64,000 nt of DNA from Gnetum montanum (taxonomy: Eukaryota; Streptophyta; Gnetopsida; Gnetales; Gnetaceae): positions 585,973 through 649,972 of the forward strand of contig MNCI01011864.1 in the NCBI GenBank assembly GCA_015680685.1, read 5' to 3'. Below, piece after piece: positions 1 to 12,689 of the stretch. The notes below the pieces were generated by a model. The model was not told where the DNA came from and did not search any database. It saw only the letters and a program-made list of their open reading frames with translations. The stretch's first letter is position 1, and each line of letters starts with the position of its first letter. The position numbers and the translations under genes are program-made.

Positions 1-599
1 AAGTATATGTTGGAGGCATCTAGTGATGGTAATAAATTCTACTTAATAAGTAAATAAGCGAATGGATTATTGTTTATTTGATTTCCAATATGTTGGATTT
101 TTTCCATGCATAATGAGAGTTGCTGATCTAGATTTCTATCATCATTATCTCCTACCCAATCAGCATTTGAATATGCATAAAGCTTATTATTTCCTTTACT
201 ATTAGATTCCAAAGTTGCAAGTTCCTTTTACATAATTGAGGAAATGCTAAGTGCTTGTATATGAGATTGTCTTGGCTTTCGCATGCATGTGGATAAGTAT
301 GATGTTGCATAATTTAAATTTAGTTTGGTCTAGCAAAGAAATCAAACTCATCCAATCATGGTTTTATACATGGTTGCATCTATGAAAAGAGTTACATGGT
401 TAACTTTAAATTTTATGGTAAAAGACCACTAACTATTAAATTGAATTTTTCAATGATAAAATTTATATATTTGAATTGAACTTCATTACCTCTTTATCCT
501 CCCTCACTTCAATTCCTATGAAGTATTTGAGTTTGATATGTTAGTTACCAGGATATCTTTACTTTAATTTCTATGAAGTATTGGAGTTCGATATGTTGG

Positions 600-1830
600 T
601 TATCATGATATCTTCATAAGTAAATTTACAATAAGTTTTAAAGTTGTACAAAACTTTGCATTGAAATAAAGATATGACATTTGTATATAGTTTATGCTAA
701 GTATAAACATCAAAATCTTATATAAAAAAGTTTAATCTAAAAAAAATGAAATTAGGCATAGTGTTTAAGGTATATTAAGTAATTTTAAATTTTATCTTCT
801 ATGGTTCAAAGTTTTTTGTTATCTTTAAAATTACCATCTTTTGAAGTTACTTTTTATTTTATTAAACTATGTTAAATATTAGGTAAATATTATATATTAC
901 ATGTTACATTATACTTAATTTATTTTATGTAAATATGACACAGTTTAATTTGTATCTATGTTAATTTTATTTAACATGTGTACAGTGGGTAAATATGTCA
1001 TTAACTTTATAAAAACCTCTCCTTTTTAAACAATACATTTGCATAATCGTTATTAATAAAATTAAACTGATATTACGATCATGGCAGTACTCTTAGAATA
1101 TTTATTTTAGGATACATTATAAATATGCGATGTTAATATTGTATAATAAAATAAAATAAAATAATAATTTTTATTTTACAAAAATGGACCACTATTATAA
1201 TGTTACATCATTAATATATAAGGTTACTTTATTATTTATTTATTTTTAGTCTATATATCATATTTTTTTACCCAATATTACTATTTTATATTTTATTTTA
1301 TAAGTGTTGTAATTATAATGTTTTAATTTTTTTAAATATGATATTTATTTTATTAAAATATACTACATTTTATTTTTTTCAATAAAATAAAATATAATAC
1401 ATTATCTTATTTATTTATAAAATTACACTTTATTTTAGGTAAATACCTTACATTAGTTTTTCATTTTGTAATATATTATGTTGTTTTTTATTTTATTAAA
1501 AAAATACAATGTTAAGTTTTATTTTATTATAATATACCATGTCAAAATATTAAGTTTATTTTATATTAACACAACACTTATTTTATTTTATTTAAAAAAA
1601 TGTTATATTACCTTCTTATTTCATATAACATGTTATTTTCTACTTTTAAAAAAATATCATAATATCCTTATTTTAGTATGTTAAATTTGTACTGTTACAT
1701 AAATGTGATATTTTTGTCATGATATTAATCTTTCTTGTATAAAAGATAACAAGATTAATAATAATAAAATATTAAAATATATAAAAATTTGTATACAATA
1801 ACTTTATTTACTTCAAAGTGTTATTTAGGA
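600..1830. repeat. Left copy of a diverged direct repeat (offset about 1.8 kb)
   Basis: The block from about 600 to 1830 recurs in the same order and orientation at about 2400-3625. Matching landmarks are TAAATTTACA at 621 and 2416, GTTTATGCTAAGTATAA near 686 and 2483, ACCCAATATTACTATTTT near 1270 and 3068, and ATAAAAATTTGTATAC near 1780 and 3545. The offset is 1795 to 1798 bases at the landmarks measured. Copies differ by many substitutions and small indels, so the duplication is old. Boundaries are approximate. Confidence 0.75.
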
Positions 1831-2399
1831 TGCAACCCCTAGTACAAATGTATATATGTTATCTATGAATCAGGCTATTTTATTTAGAAAATATATCTTT
1901 CTAATTTATTTAGTTGTGATCTACAGTTATACTAGTAAAATCACAGCTTTTCAATGCAGAATATTACAAACATAATATACATATAATAAAGTAATATTTT
2001 ATTAATTTTCTCATATATTATAATTATTTTATTTTTATATAAATACGTTAATTTATTATATATTAACATCACCTATCTAATTTTATCTTAAATTATATTA
2101 AATTTATTTAACATAAAGCTTAAACTTTAGTTTATACTATTATAACAATAATTATTAAAGTTTTGCGAAAAATTTGTTTATATTCACCTGTTTCCTTTTT
2201 TATATTTGTGATATATATATATATATATATGATATATTACTTTTTATTTTATATAAAAATATGATATTTTTATTTTATGTAAAATTTTACAATAATTTTT
2301 AAAGTTCTACCAAAACTTTGGTGACATGTATCTATTACATTTTTTATACTCATATGTATAATATGTTACTTTTATATTATATTGAAAAGTTAATATGAT

Positions 2400-3625
2400 A
2401 TCTTTATTTTGTAAGTAAATTTACATTTAGTTGTAAAGTTGTTCAAAACTTTCCATTGAAATACAGACATAACATTGATATATAATTTATGCTAAGTATA
2501 AGAAGGTGAATATCTTATATGAAAAATTAACTTAAAAATAATTAAAATAATATTGAGTAAGAAATTTAAATTTTTTCAAAGTTTTAAGCTAAAACTTTTG
2601 TTACCATTGAAAATTATTTTGTTCTCAACATATAATAAATAAGTCATGTTAGTTTTCATTTTATTAAACCACATTAAATATTACATTACTATGATATATT
2701 ACATGTTACGTTGCATTTAAATTATTTTACATAAATATAACTTATTTTAACTTGTATGTACATGAAATTTTTTTAATTCTATATGTTGGTAAATATCTCA
2801 TATTAATTTTATATTAAAGTTACAAATGTCTATTTACAAACTATCATCTCATACTTTTTTAAAAATATATTTGTATAGTTCTTTTAAATAAAATTAAACT
2901 TATTTATTATATAGATACTTAATTTCAATATATATAAATATATATTTTATGTTATCTAGTAAAGACGTAATGTGAATATCTTATTTATGTTATTTAATGA
3001 GGTTAAGAAGTTACATATTAGCTTACTTTATTATCTATTTATTTTGGTATATATATCACATTTTTTTACCCAACATTACTATTTTATATTTTCTTTTATA
3101 AATGTTATAATTATAACCTTTTAATTTTTTTATATTTTATGTTATATTTTTATTTTAGTAAAATATACTACATTTTACTTTTTTCAAATAAAATAAAATA
3201 TAAATAAAAGGTAGTACATTATCTTATTCGTTTTAGGTTTTAGGTAAATACGGTGCATTAGTTTCTCATTTTATAATATATCATATTATATTATATATTA
3301 AGTTCTATTTCATTAAAATATTAAGTTTTTATTTTATAAAAATACAACACTAGTTTTATTTTATTGAAATATGTTATGTTATCTTTTTATTTCATATGAT
3401 ATATTATTTTTTATTTTATAAAAACATATTAAAATATCTTTATTAAATTTATAGTCTTGTGATTTTTTTGTCATATGATATTAATATTTCTTATATAAAA
3501 AACCATAACACTCAAAATTATGAATAATAAAGTGTTAAATATATAAAAATTTGTATACCATCACTTTATTTACTTTTGAATATCCAAATGATACAAAAGT
3601 GTCATTTAGTATAGAAGTACTTTTA
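2400..3625. repeat. Right copy of the diverged direct repeat
   Basis: Second copy of the block at 600-1830. A shorter third echo of its first motif (TTTACAATAA then TTTTAAAGTT then CAAAACTTT) lies at about 2283-2325, just before this copy. This suggests a tandem array rather than the LTRs of one element. No TG...CA ends or target duplication were seen. Confidence 0.72.
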
Positions 3626-3732
3626 CATATACATATATCATGCTAACTTTATTTTATACCAACCAATATCATTGAATAAGATATGTTTTAATTGAGTATC
3701 ATGTGTGATAAAAGCTTATTTTTCATAAGCCA

Positions 3733-4371
3733 TGATATCGTATCTATGATATCGTAGTTTTGCATCATTGATACAATGGGTTCTAATCAATGTTATAAAT
3801 ACCAACTGTTGGTTGCGTCAAACAAACAATTTTCATTCAACACTTAGCAAAACTCTTGTAGTTTGTTTTCATACCTTAGACTTAGAATTAGAAGTGAATG
3901 CTCCTAGTGTGGTGTTGAATAGTGGTACAAAATTTTTGTTCGAATGGATTATATTTGGGCATAATTTATGGCCAAAAATAAAAATCGAAATTATTTCTTA
4001 CAGCATTACACTTAATTTCTTCATTTTTACTAAATCATTTTCCTTAGTTTAATTTTCATTTCTCTAATATGTTTACTTTAGTTTAGTTTTTTACATTTTC
4101 TAAGCACTTAAACCTAGACTTTATTCTCATTCTTTTCACTATGGAAGAACTTAGGAGTGATTTGAGCCTACAACATCATAATATCATATATCTCACTAAG
4201 ACATAAACCATGCTACTTACACTTCACTAACTCAAAGTAAGAAGACAACAATTACAAGCCAACTATCAACCATTATCATACCTACATTATTCATCCACAA
4301 ATTACGATCTGGTTGCACATGAATGCTTCTAACTTGTATGGTGAAGTGTTGGAATACTTGAACACTCATCA
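3733..4371 (+). repeat. Probable 5' LTR of element H
   Basis: The segment starts TGATATCG, ends CACTCATCA, and is followed by one spacer base and a primer binding site, exactly the geometry of the young elements. Near its start are two GATATCG units, as in the U3 of E3, then TATAAATA near 3793. The rest is too diverged for me to align to the other LTRs. The end at 4371 is firmer than the start. Confidence 0.5.
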
Positions 4372-4372
4372 T

Positions 4373-4390
4373 TGGTGCTATTTTAAGGGA
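4373..4390 (+). other. Primer binding site of element H (diverged)
   Basis: TGGTGCTATTTTAAGGGA lies one base after the LTR. It aligns position by position with TGGCACTATTGTTGGGGA of E3 and the TGGCGCCATTGTCGGGGA complement of E2. The TGGCGCC class is usual for Athila/Tat elements. Substitutions here fit the age of H. Confidence 0.6.
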
Positions 4391-4559
4391 TGTGTTAATG
4401 TTTACTTAGTAGTTGATTTTATAGAGTTAATTGTATTAAGAATTACAAAGTCTATTTTCACATTTGAATTAATTTCTTTTAACACACACATACACTTAAA
4501 AGTATCAAAAACATAATACGGCTTCTGCACTTAAGAAAAAATCATCACCTACCAATGAA

Positions 4560-6689
4560 ATTCTTAAGAACCATGACAAAGGATATGATGAAGAAGATTA
4601 GAGTGCACCCATGCAAACTAGATTCTTCTATGCTCACACTGATCCATATTACCTTGATTTTACATTTGTCCTTCATGAGAATCAACAACTAAGATGGAGA
4701 AATTTACATGGCATATCGTTTTGCCTTCAAAATGTTCTGCACCATCAATGCTACAAGCAACCCTCATATGGTTAAACCTGAGTCATGTACAGTAAGGGTA
4801 CCATATTACAAAGCACATGATCTAACCATACCAATCAACAACAGCTCAAATATGAAGGGATGCTGCTATGGAAACCAAGCATGAGCTTTAATAAAGCAAA
4901 GAAAGTAACACAAATAGTTGTCCTGGAAGAAAGAGATGATGTAATGTTCCATACAAAGAAATTTTATCAGATCCATGGATCTCAATCTCAAACACTTGTT
5001 ATCCATATCAAAGATCATGTCAAGATACATTTACATTTAGCTCTTGTAGAAGCACCCAAAGAAGATAAGAAAGACTCCACATTAAGGAGGAATCTAAGGC
5101 CTAAAACCTCAAAGGAATTAAAAAGGGATAAATCAAGAAGTCATAGAATGAGAGACAACACCATTCTCCAACTTCTTCCTCTTCCTCCTCACACTCCTTT
5201 GAAGAGTATGAAAAGAGAGAGAAATCACTATGAGATCACAATAGAAATAAAAAAAGGAATCCTTAGAGACATGATCATCGAAGAAGACACCCTGATAATG
5301 AAGAAGATGATTATGATCAAAGAAGAGAGGATTAAATATGAAGAAAGAGAACATTATGAGGATTGAATGGATCATAACTATAACAGAGTCTACAAACCCT
5401 AAGACCATGAAGAACTCCTATTGGTCACTCGTAATATGATTAATATAAGAGAAGCAATGTATATTCCTACCAAGCACATAAGGGATAGTCACATTAAGTG
5501 ACGAGATATGAACAACATTCCAATGTTTGAAGGTGGATACAATGCAAATCCACAGCACCACCTCCAAGCATTCCACAATGTCTATGCCCTTCAAAACATT
5601 GACAATGATTGGCAAAAGTTAAAGTTATTTTCTAGAACACTCATTAAGAAAGCAAAGAGCTAGTACTAATCCTTAGAACCAGAAACAATTCGAAGATGGA
5701 GTACCATGCCTAAGCTTTTTAATGACAAATATCAAATTTATTTCAAAGTGTCCAATATAAGAAAATAAATTTAAGGATGGAATAAAGGGACACATCAATC
5801 CCTTAATGCAACAATAGGCAGATACTATTCATTACTACATAGATTCCCAAGCCATGAATTTTCTCAAAGGGAACAACTTAGAAATATCATTGATGGGTTA
5901 AGAAACAAGACTAAAGAAACTCTTGGGATATATGCCCAAGGTAGATTGTCTAAAATAATAGCTTATCTAATTGAAAGACTAGTAAACCAAGTGGCCAAAG
6001 AGGAAGGAGAATTAAAGAATAGAGAATCAACAGAAGAGTATAATCAAGATCCTAAAATGAAGAAAAGGGATGTGAGAATGTGCAAAAGACAAGAAGAAGA
6101 AACTTTGAAGGATGTCATCCAAAAGAAGACTCTACACATTCAAAAATCAGTTAAGGACATTGCAACAAAGTTAGAGAAAATGTGGGATTCCATGGATGAA
6201 AAATTTTCTACTACACTCAAGATAGTAGAGGAAAAGACTAAACAAGATTTGAACAAAAGCAAAGAAATGAAGAAAAGAAGCAATAATAGACAAGAGAACT
6301 ACAAACATAAAGAAAAAGTTGATGTAGTTAAAGAAGTAACAAACTCCAGTGTGGAAGATGAAGAAGGATGCAAGGTGTACAAATCTGAACATCCTAAAGG
6401 ATGTTGTCCTATTATGGTTCACTTGCAAGAGTCTAGGGCATACGAGCTTAACCTAAGATTTGTCAAGAAAGAAATGCCAAGACAATTACCTTACCCACAA
6501 GATAACTTCCAACAACCTTACCAACCATCATATTATCTATGCAGAGCTTATCCTCAACCATAGGAGTAATACTAGCAATACTAGTAATAACCACAAGCAT
6601 GGGGGATGTCACCACCAAGGTAGTAATATTCATGTAGGCAACTAGATCCTTATAGATATTATGTTCAATGTCCAATCTCTCTAGGGAAT
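4560..6689 (+). pseudogene. gag of element H, first part (broken)
   Basis: Decayed Gag region. A leader block at about 4640-4720 (LRWRNLHG) matches LRWRDLDG in E3. The capsid-like part at about 5505-5945 reads MNNIPMFEGGYNANPQHHLQ and continues with W-Q-K-L-K-L-F and T-I-R-R-W-S-T-M features shared with E1-E3, interrupted by stops. The 5946-6563 reading frame continues with the charged linker (RLVNQVAKEEGEL) and a C-x2-C-like motif altered to CKVYKSEHPKGCCP, then a proline/glutamine-rich tail. Coding ends at the insertion point of E1 (GGAAT, 6685-6689). Homologous sequence resumes at 16691. Confidence 0.75.
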
Positions 6690-7521
6690 TGATGAGCGAC
6701 AAGGTACACCTACACCCAACCATACAAATACGAGCATTCACACACAATCTGGTCGAACTTTGAGGATTAAGTGCTTATGCGCCTACACAGAACAAGAATG
6801 AGTTATGCAATCGTTGTCTTCCCAAGCTTACTTGTAAGGCTTAATTTTATGGTTAAGTAAACTCGAGGTATGTGATTTTTATTATTTTATGTTTTCTTTT
6901 CCTGATGCTTAAAAGAGAGAAATGAGGTAATTTAATAACTAATTTGATTTAACTAGTTAACTATTCTCTACCTAGTCCTAATACCAACATCCATTCCCAC
7001 TCTCCGGACACATCTTGAACCAGTGTAACACTACTGGGGTTACCAAACGCTAGTCGTTATTGGATTACCAAGTGTTCCCACATATGCTTGGAGTGATCGT
7101 GCTGAGTATACTAATTTGTTGATAATTAATATTTCAATAGAAATAACATTGATTAACTAATGAGAGCATTAAATAATAGTAAATAACATGAAATGCAATA
7201 ATTAAGCTATTCTGAATGTTGCAAGGTTTATCACAAAGTTCATCTTTATTTCCAGATACAAGGTGTGCTCAGGTACACAATGCTCAAATAAAGATCCGTT
7301 CACTTTATAACTCCTACTATGGGCACTCAGAAATAATTATAACTCTGGAAGGGAAAAACTACAAGAGTTCTACTAAGCGACTAAAAACTAATGTCAAACC
7401 AAGTGCTCCTATCTCCTATTTATAGCCAACAAGAAAGGTTCCGAGATCGCATGTCCAATATTGCTTCGACATCTTCGATATTGCGTATCCGATACTGAGG
7501 GTCTAATATTGAGACTCATCA
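6690..7521 (-). repeat. 3' LTR of E1
   Basis: 832 bases from TGATGAG to CTCATCA. On the minus strand the U3 begins with several units like CAATATCGAA and GTATCGGATACGC, followed by a TATA-like box (complement of ATTTATAG near 7418). A poly(A) signal sits in the inverted repeat 7242-7250/7287-7295. It is paired with 15839-16690. Confidence 0.9.
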
Positions 7522-9580
7522 TACCCCCATGACTGAATGAAAACTCATCCTCGAGTTCCTTACAAAATATTGAGAAGGTATGGGATTATTAACTGAATAA
7601 CAACTGACCGTGACATGGAATGACAGACTCAAAGTGCCCGATGAAAAAATCGACAAACATTTTATAGCATTGGTATTCATAACCATTGTAGTAAACACTA
7701 TACATAGATGACATCCAGACCCTCATTTAACAACTTGAAGAAAGAGAGAGAGAAAGGAAAATGAGGTGCATTATCGCCAATGTCAAAAATGTGCACACTG
7801 TTGTTCATCCATGGCCACATGATCAAGCTTGTTCCTTGTGTAAATGCTCTTTCTCTAGTCCATCCTGAGTGCTCCCTCCTATCCCAATTCATTATTCATG
7901 TGATCACCATATGCACACATAACACAATCACAAATTAGCAAGGATAGATAAGATATAATATAGTTGATACCTTACCTTGATATGAAGCACATTAGCTAGG
8001 TTGTGAGTATGGCAGATACAAGGTTAGAGGTTTGTAACTAATAACTACCCAAGGTGTAGGGGTAAGATAAGTAATGGAATGGAAAAATTTGTGATAGGCC
8101 CCCATGACTAAGAGTGAAACTTTAGTAGCAATAAGATGGGAAACGAAAGAAAAAGGAAGAGAAGAGGAATAAAAATGGTGAAGCCAATAAAAGAAAAATA
8201 AAAATAGATGTCATGGATGGGGTGGAACAAGAAATAGTTGATTGCAAGAAATGTTTAAAGAAAAAGAACTTAACAATCGCACCAAAAAGGAATGCTAGTG
8301 GGTCCTCCCCAAGGCTCATGCCCGTTATGCCCTGACAAACCCCCAAACCAAAGAGTTCATAGGCTTTAGGAATGACATATGAAAACAATAGTTAAGAATT
8401 CACCCATAAGAATTTACCAAAGAATAACAATGCATCGACCAAGATATAAACTAATCATAAAATTGGAAATGAGGTGGAATATGGAAAGCAATACGAGAAG
8501 ATAAGAGAGAATGGAATGGAATCCCAAAATCAAGGTTGTGTAAAGTCCCTTGTGTAGTATGTGGTTAAGGTTACTTAATAAAATTCAGCCCAAATCCAGA
8601 TTAAAACTAACCACATCTAGTAACCTCGCGTCAACACACTTGACCAACCCATCCTCCTGAAGTAACAAGAATTCTTTCATAGAGCAACCACCATCCCAAA
8701 AAGAGAAGAACAGAGAATCAAACAGTGAGAAAGGGCCTTAGTTAGAGGGAACCTTCAAGTATGGATAGCATGTCTTTCCAGTGCCATAACCAGTGCTTGT
8801 TGCCCATGTTTCTTTATTATGTCTAAGGGGTGTGCTTTGAATTCCCATCAATGTTTTTTTTTTTTTTTGAGTGAGAACCACACCATGTAAAGACTTATTT
8901 GATTCAGTCAACTTCCTGAGATTAGTCGATAGTGGGATGGTGGAAAACCTATGAAAAACATTCAAGTACCCAAGAGAATAGCTAGCACAAATGCATTGAA
9001 TCCCCTTGAGGTCACACCCTTTTCAATCCATTTGAATCTTTCCTTGGTTTGAAGAATATCAAGCCACTAACTCATTAATAGGTTCACTTAGAAAAAGGGA
9101 CAATATAGTTCCAAAACCAATGGAGACCATAGAGTTGAATGGATGAATGGATGACATGGACTCATTGCCTATTTTATCAAAAGAAACCATATCTTAGCAT
9201 CAACATTGAAAGTCAAAGGTAAAAACCAAACATTAGCAAGCAACACTATTATAGTACAATCCACCATCATGAGCACTTATTATGTGACGAGTGAGAATAA
9301 ATCAAACAAAATGTAATAAAGAAAGAAATAGTAAAAATGTTAACGATGGTGTAAAACAAAAACAAGTAAATATGAAAAATGTGTAAAACAAAAAGATATA
9401 AGAAATTGAGGGCTTAGAATGACTAGCATTGGTGGTCATCTCCCCCACGACTGAGTTCGAAGGGGGAGATCTGAAATAATGAGCAGGGTTGTCCATCAAC
9501 AAAGGTAGTGCTAATACTAGTTGTTTTAAGCTCATGGAAAGGTTTGGTTTGCTAGATGTTGACCAATAATTTCTTATCTG
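7522..9580 (-). other. E1 non-coding 3' region with polypurine-tract-like boxes
   Basis: About 2 kb between integrase and 3' LTR with no supported coding sequence on either strand. On the minus strand it holds three related G-rich boxes: CAGTCGTGGGGGAGA near 9440, a CATGGGGGC box near 8098, and CAGTCATGGGGGTA directly abutting the LTR at 7522. The last is the expected priming site for plus-strand synthesis. An oligo(A) run (T10 on the plus strand) lies near 8860. E2 and E3 have the same layout. Confidence 0.7.
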
Positions 9581-10570
9581 GGCTTTCAAGTTTATAGATC
9601 ATCATGGTCCCTGAAGGAAAAGTTTCATGAATGATGTAAGGTCCTTCCCACAACGTTTGAAATTTAGTTCATTGTGGCACATGTGCGAGATTCCAATAAA
9701 GAACCCCATCTCCTAGTTGGTATGTGAATTTTCTAATTTTTAGGTCATGATGTTGTTTGTTGAAGGCCTTGTGTAGTTTGTTGGATGATAGGGCAACTAA
9801 TTAGTTTTCATCTAGCATGTTAATATTCATTAACCGTTCTTTCTACACTAGACTAAGATCAAGGTTAAGGTCACATGCTGTGGATAGTGTACAAAGCTCA
9901 ACTTGGATAGGAAGTGTTGGAAGTTTATCGTACACTAACTCATAGGGAGAGTAGCCTATAGGGAGTTTTCATGTGGAGTGGTATGCCCAAAGAGCATCGT
10001 TCAGTTTGGTGTTGTAGTCTGGCCTATATTTGCTAATGGTTCTTGTCAAGATTTTTGTGATTTTCCTATTAGTGACTTTAGCTTGACCATTCGCTTGAGG
10101 ATGATATGATGTAGTCAATTTATGCTCAACTCCTAAGCGTTGCATCAACTTCTGAAACAGTGCACCTATAAAATGTGTATCATTATCAGAAATAAGTGCA
10201 CAAGGCACGCCAAACCTATTTACAATTTGTTGTTGAAAAAATCGTGCAACGGTAAAAGATGTACAGTCAGTAATAGTGGCTACTTCTACCCACTTTGTAA
10301 AATAGTCAACAACAACAATAATGTATGCTTTTCCATTGGACATTGGTGTAATGGGCTCCATAAAATCAATACTCCATATGTCGAAGGGTTATAAGGGTTG
10401 AATCCATTGTTGTGGACCTTGCATTCTAGTAGTCATTCCCCCATGGCGTTGGCAATGCTCGCAAGATTGGACAAAATGATGGGCATCTTGAAATAATGTA
10501 GGCCAATAATATCCTACATGCAAGATTTTAATGGTTGTTCATCTCCTAGCATAATGACCACCACAAGGGC
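9580..10570 (-). pseudogene. Integrase of E1 (broken)
   Basis: Retroviral-type integrase core of the Ty3/gypsy pol polyprotein, which inserts element DNA into the host chromosome. The longest frame, 9969-10361, has the first catalytic Asp in VVDYFTKW and the second in ISDND. The third position, normally Glu in NGQ-x-E, is Lys (NGQAK, codon at 10077-10079), so the DDE triad is destroyed. The C-terminal part down to about 9580 (WNLAHV, the WEGPYII-like segment, VNIQQ-like end) is recognisable but frameshifted. E2 keeps Glu at this site. Confidence 0.85.
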
Positions 10571-10759
10571 TCTCATGAGCATCTTGGCGAATTTGCAATT
10601 GATCTACATCGGGAACACACCATCAGACCAAGCCATTGGAACATATCTTGTAAACGTCTCCGTTAATTTCCATAAAATGTTTGACTCAGTGGAGAAACTG
10701 TTGTTTCTTGTTAATGTCCAGCCCTTGTGGTGTTTCTTGTGTAAGAAGATAGGTAAGAA

Positions 10760-11330
10760 TGCTACTGTACTAATTTGTATCTATGGGTAATTGATTATTT
10801 ATTACACTTGCAAAGAGGAGTTCATCAGATAAGCGATCAAAAATTAGGTATTCATCCTCTTTTTTGTCCCATCGCAACCAAGATAAATGAATGGCAACGT
10901 CCCATCGCAACCAAGATAAATGAATGGCAACAACATTCTCGATGCCTTTACGATTGATCATCGTAAGATCAAACTCTTGCAAGGTCATGAGCCATCATAT
11001 GATGTAAGGAGTTACTATTAGTTTATTCATAAGAAACCAAATTGCACTATGATCTGTATGTACAAATATCTTATAGCCTAATGCATAGTGCCTAAATTTC
11101 TCTAGTTCAAACACCATAGCCATTAACTCTTTTTTTTGTTGTGGTGTAGTTGAGTTGTGCACTAGCAATACTTCAACTTGCATAGTGAATGTAATACGGA
11201 TGTTTTTGGTCATCTAACTATGTAAGCATGGCTCCTAAAGTAAAATTGGATGCATCAATCATTATATGGAATGGTCTGGACCAGTTAGGAGCTCGTAGAA
11301 TGGGTGTTTCTACGAGCTTTTGTTTCAAGA
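10760..11330 (-). pseudogene. RNase H of E1 (broken)
   Basis: RNase H portion of pol, which removes RNA from the RNA/DNA hybrid. The frames 10995-11213 and 10770-10988 carry KELMAMVFELEKFRHYALGY and IFVHTDHSAIWFLMNK, the standard Ty3/gypsy RNase H blocks. The stretch VVAIHLSWLRWD is duplicated in tandem (10872-10935), an in-frame internal duplication absent from E2 and H. Several stops break the frame. Confidence 0.82.
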
Positions 11331-11379
11331 TTTGGAAAGCTAGTTCACATTCCTTGGTCCATTCAAATGGTATGTCCTT

Positions 11380-12150
11380 TTTTGTTAATTCTACCAATGA
11401 TTTGTGATCTTCAAAAAGTTCTCAATGAAGCATCTATAATAGCTAGTATGTCCAAGGAATGATTAGATGTATTTTATGATTTCATGTTGACAAGTGATTC
11501 CTTGGATGACTTTAATTTTTTTAGGATCTACCTCTATCCTTGTCTGTGAAATTTTATCCCCTAATACAATGCCCTCTTGGACCATTAAATAGCTTTTCTA
11601 CCAACTGATCCTTAGGTTGGTTTCAACACATCATTTCAGTACTTGCTCTAATCAGTCTAATGCTTACTCAAAGTCTACTCCGTAAGTGGAGAAATCATCC
11701 ATAAAAACCTCCACACCATTCCCTATTTGCTACTGAAATATACTGAGAACCAGACATTGAAATGTTGCTAGAGCATTGCACAAGCCAAACGACATCTACG
11801 TATATGCAAATGTTCCCCAAGGACTTGTGAATGTAGTCTTGGCTTAGTCTTTTGGTGCTATTTGAATTTGATTGTACCCACTATAACCATCCAAAAAACT
11901 ATAGTAGCAATGCACTACAATGGTATCTAAAACTTGGTCAATGAATGGCAATGGAAAATGGTCTTTAAATGTCGCCATGTTTAATAGCCTAAATTCTATA
12001 TACACCCTCCATTTACCATCTTTTTTGGGCACAATGACTAATGGACTAACCCATTCACTGTCAGTAATGAGGTAGATGAACCTAACCTTTAGAAGTTGTT
12101 CAATTTCTTCCTTAACTACTTGCTTAAGCTTTGGGTTCAATCATCTTTAC
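11380..12150 (-). pseudogene. Reverse transcriptase of E1 (broken)
   Basis: Reverse transcriptase fingers and palm. The 11844-12140 frame has SPLVIVPKKDGKWRVYIEFR and FPLPFIDQVLD, and contains the first catalytic Asp in FLDGYSGYNQI. The FMDD box is at 11694-11705, followed by FSTYG; FMDDFS is the form usual in Athila elements (established family knowledge), against YVDD elsewhere. Stops and a frameshift separate the parts. Confidence 0.88.
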
Positions 12151-12689
12151 GGTTGTCATCAAGGCTTCATAGAGGGGTCAATGTAAATTCTATGTTGGCA
12201 TATCCTAAGATCTATTCCAATTAATTCAGGATATGACCAAGCAAAGGCTTTCAACCATTTTTTTACCATATTTAGCAGTCTTTCTTTTTGTTGAGGAGTG
12301 AGCTTAGTGTTAGTGATTACCAGTTTTCCATTCTTAAGAAATGTATACTCCATACCGATGGGCAACAACTTTAACTCAAGGGGCTCTTACTTAAACTCAT
12401 CAAGTATTTCCAACTACCCCCAGTTGATATTCTCAGTGTCAATACTTGAAAGTCGGCGATGGACTTACTCTAATGCATCTATGCTATCGATATAGGCACA
12501 AGTCAAGCCCTCAATTGGTTCCATGCATAAAGTTGAATTGCTCTCCTGGTTAGCTATCAGCCACTAGGTGCCTTCCTGTCTTGTGGCTACTACATACAAG
12601 CATCTTTGTATGTCAATTACTTGTGCACACTGGTTGTATGTAAGCAATGTTAAGCATTGTACAAACTAGAACTTCTGCACGCAGTTGCA

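Larger units (their letters stand above)
1..3732. other. AT-rich intergenic DNA without genes
   Basis: Very AT-rich DNA made of runs such as TTTTATTTTATT, with stops in every frame. I see no supported gene. Its main structure is a diverged direct duplication (given separately) and a short (AT)n run at about 2211-2230. It ends where the outer retrotransposon LTR begins. Confidence 0.6.

Noticed and set aside
1478-1684. A 68-residue frame rich in Phe, Ile, Leu and Tyr
   Set aside because: Expected by chance in T-rich DNA; it resembles a membrane protein only through composition.
600-3625. The AT-rich direct repeats as LTRs of one element
   Set aside because: No TG...CA ends, target duplication, primer site or coding sequence between them.
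7522-9440. An antisense gene in the E1 tail, as in some Tat-lineage elements
   Set aside because: No plus-strand frame of useful length is present there, nor in the matching tails of E2 and E3.
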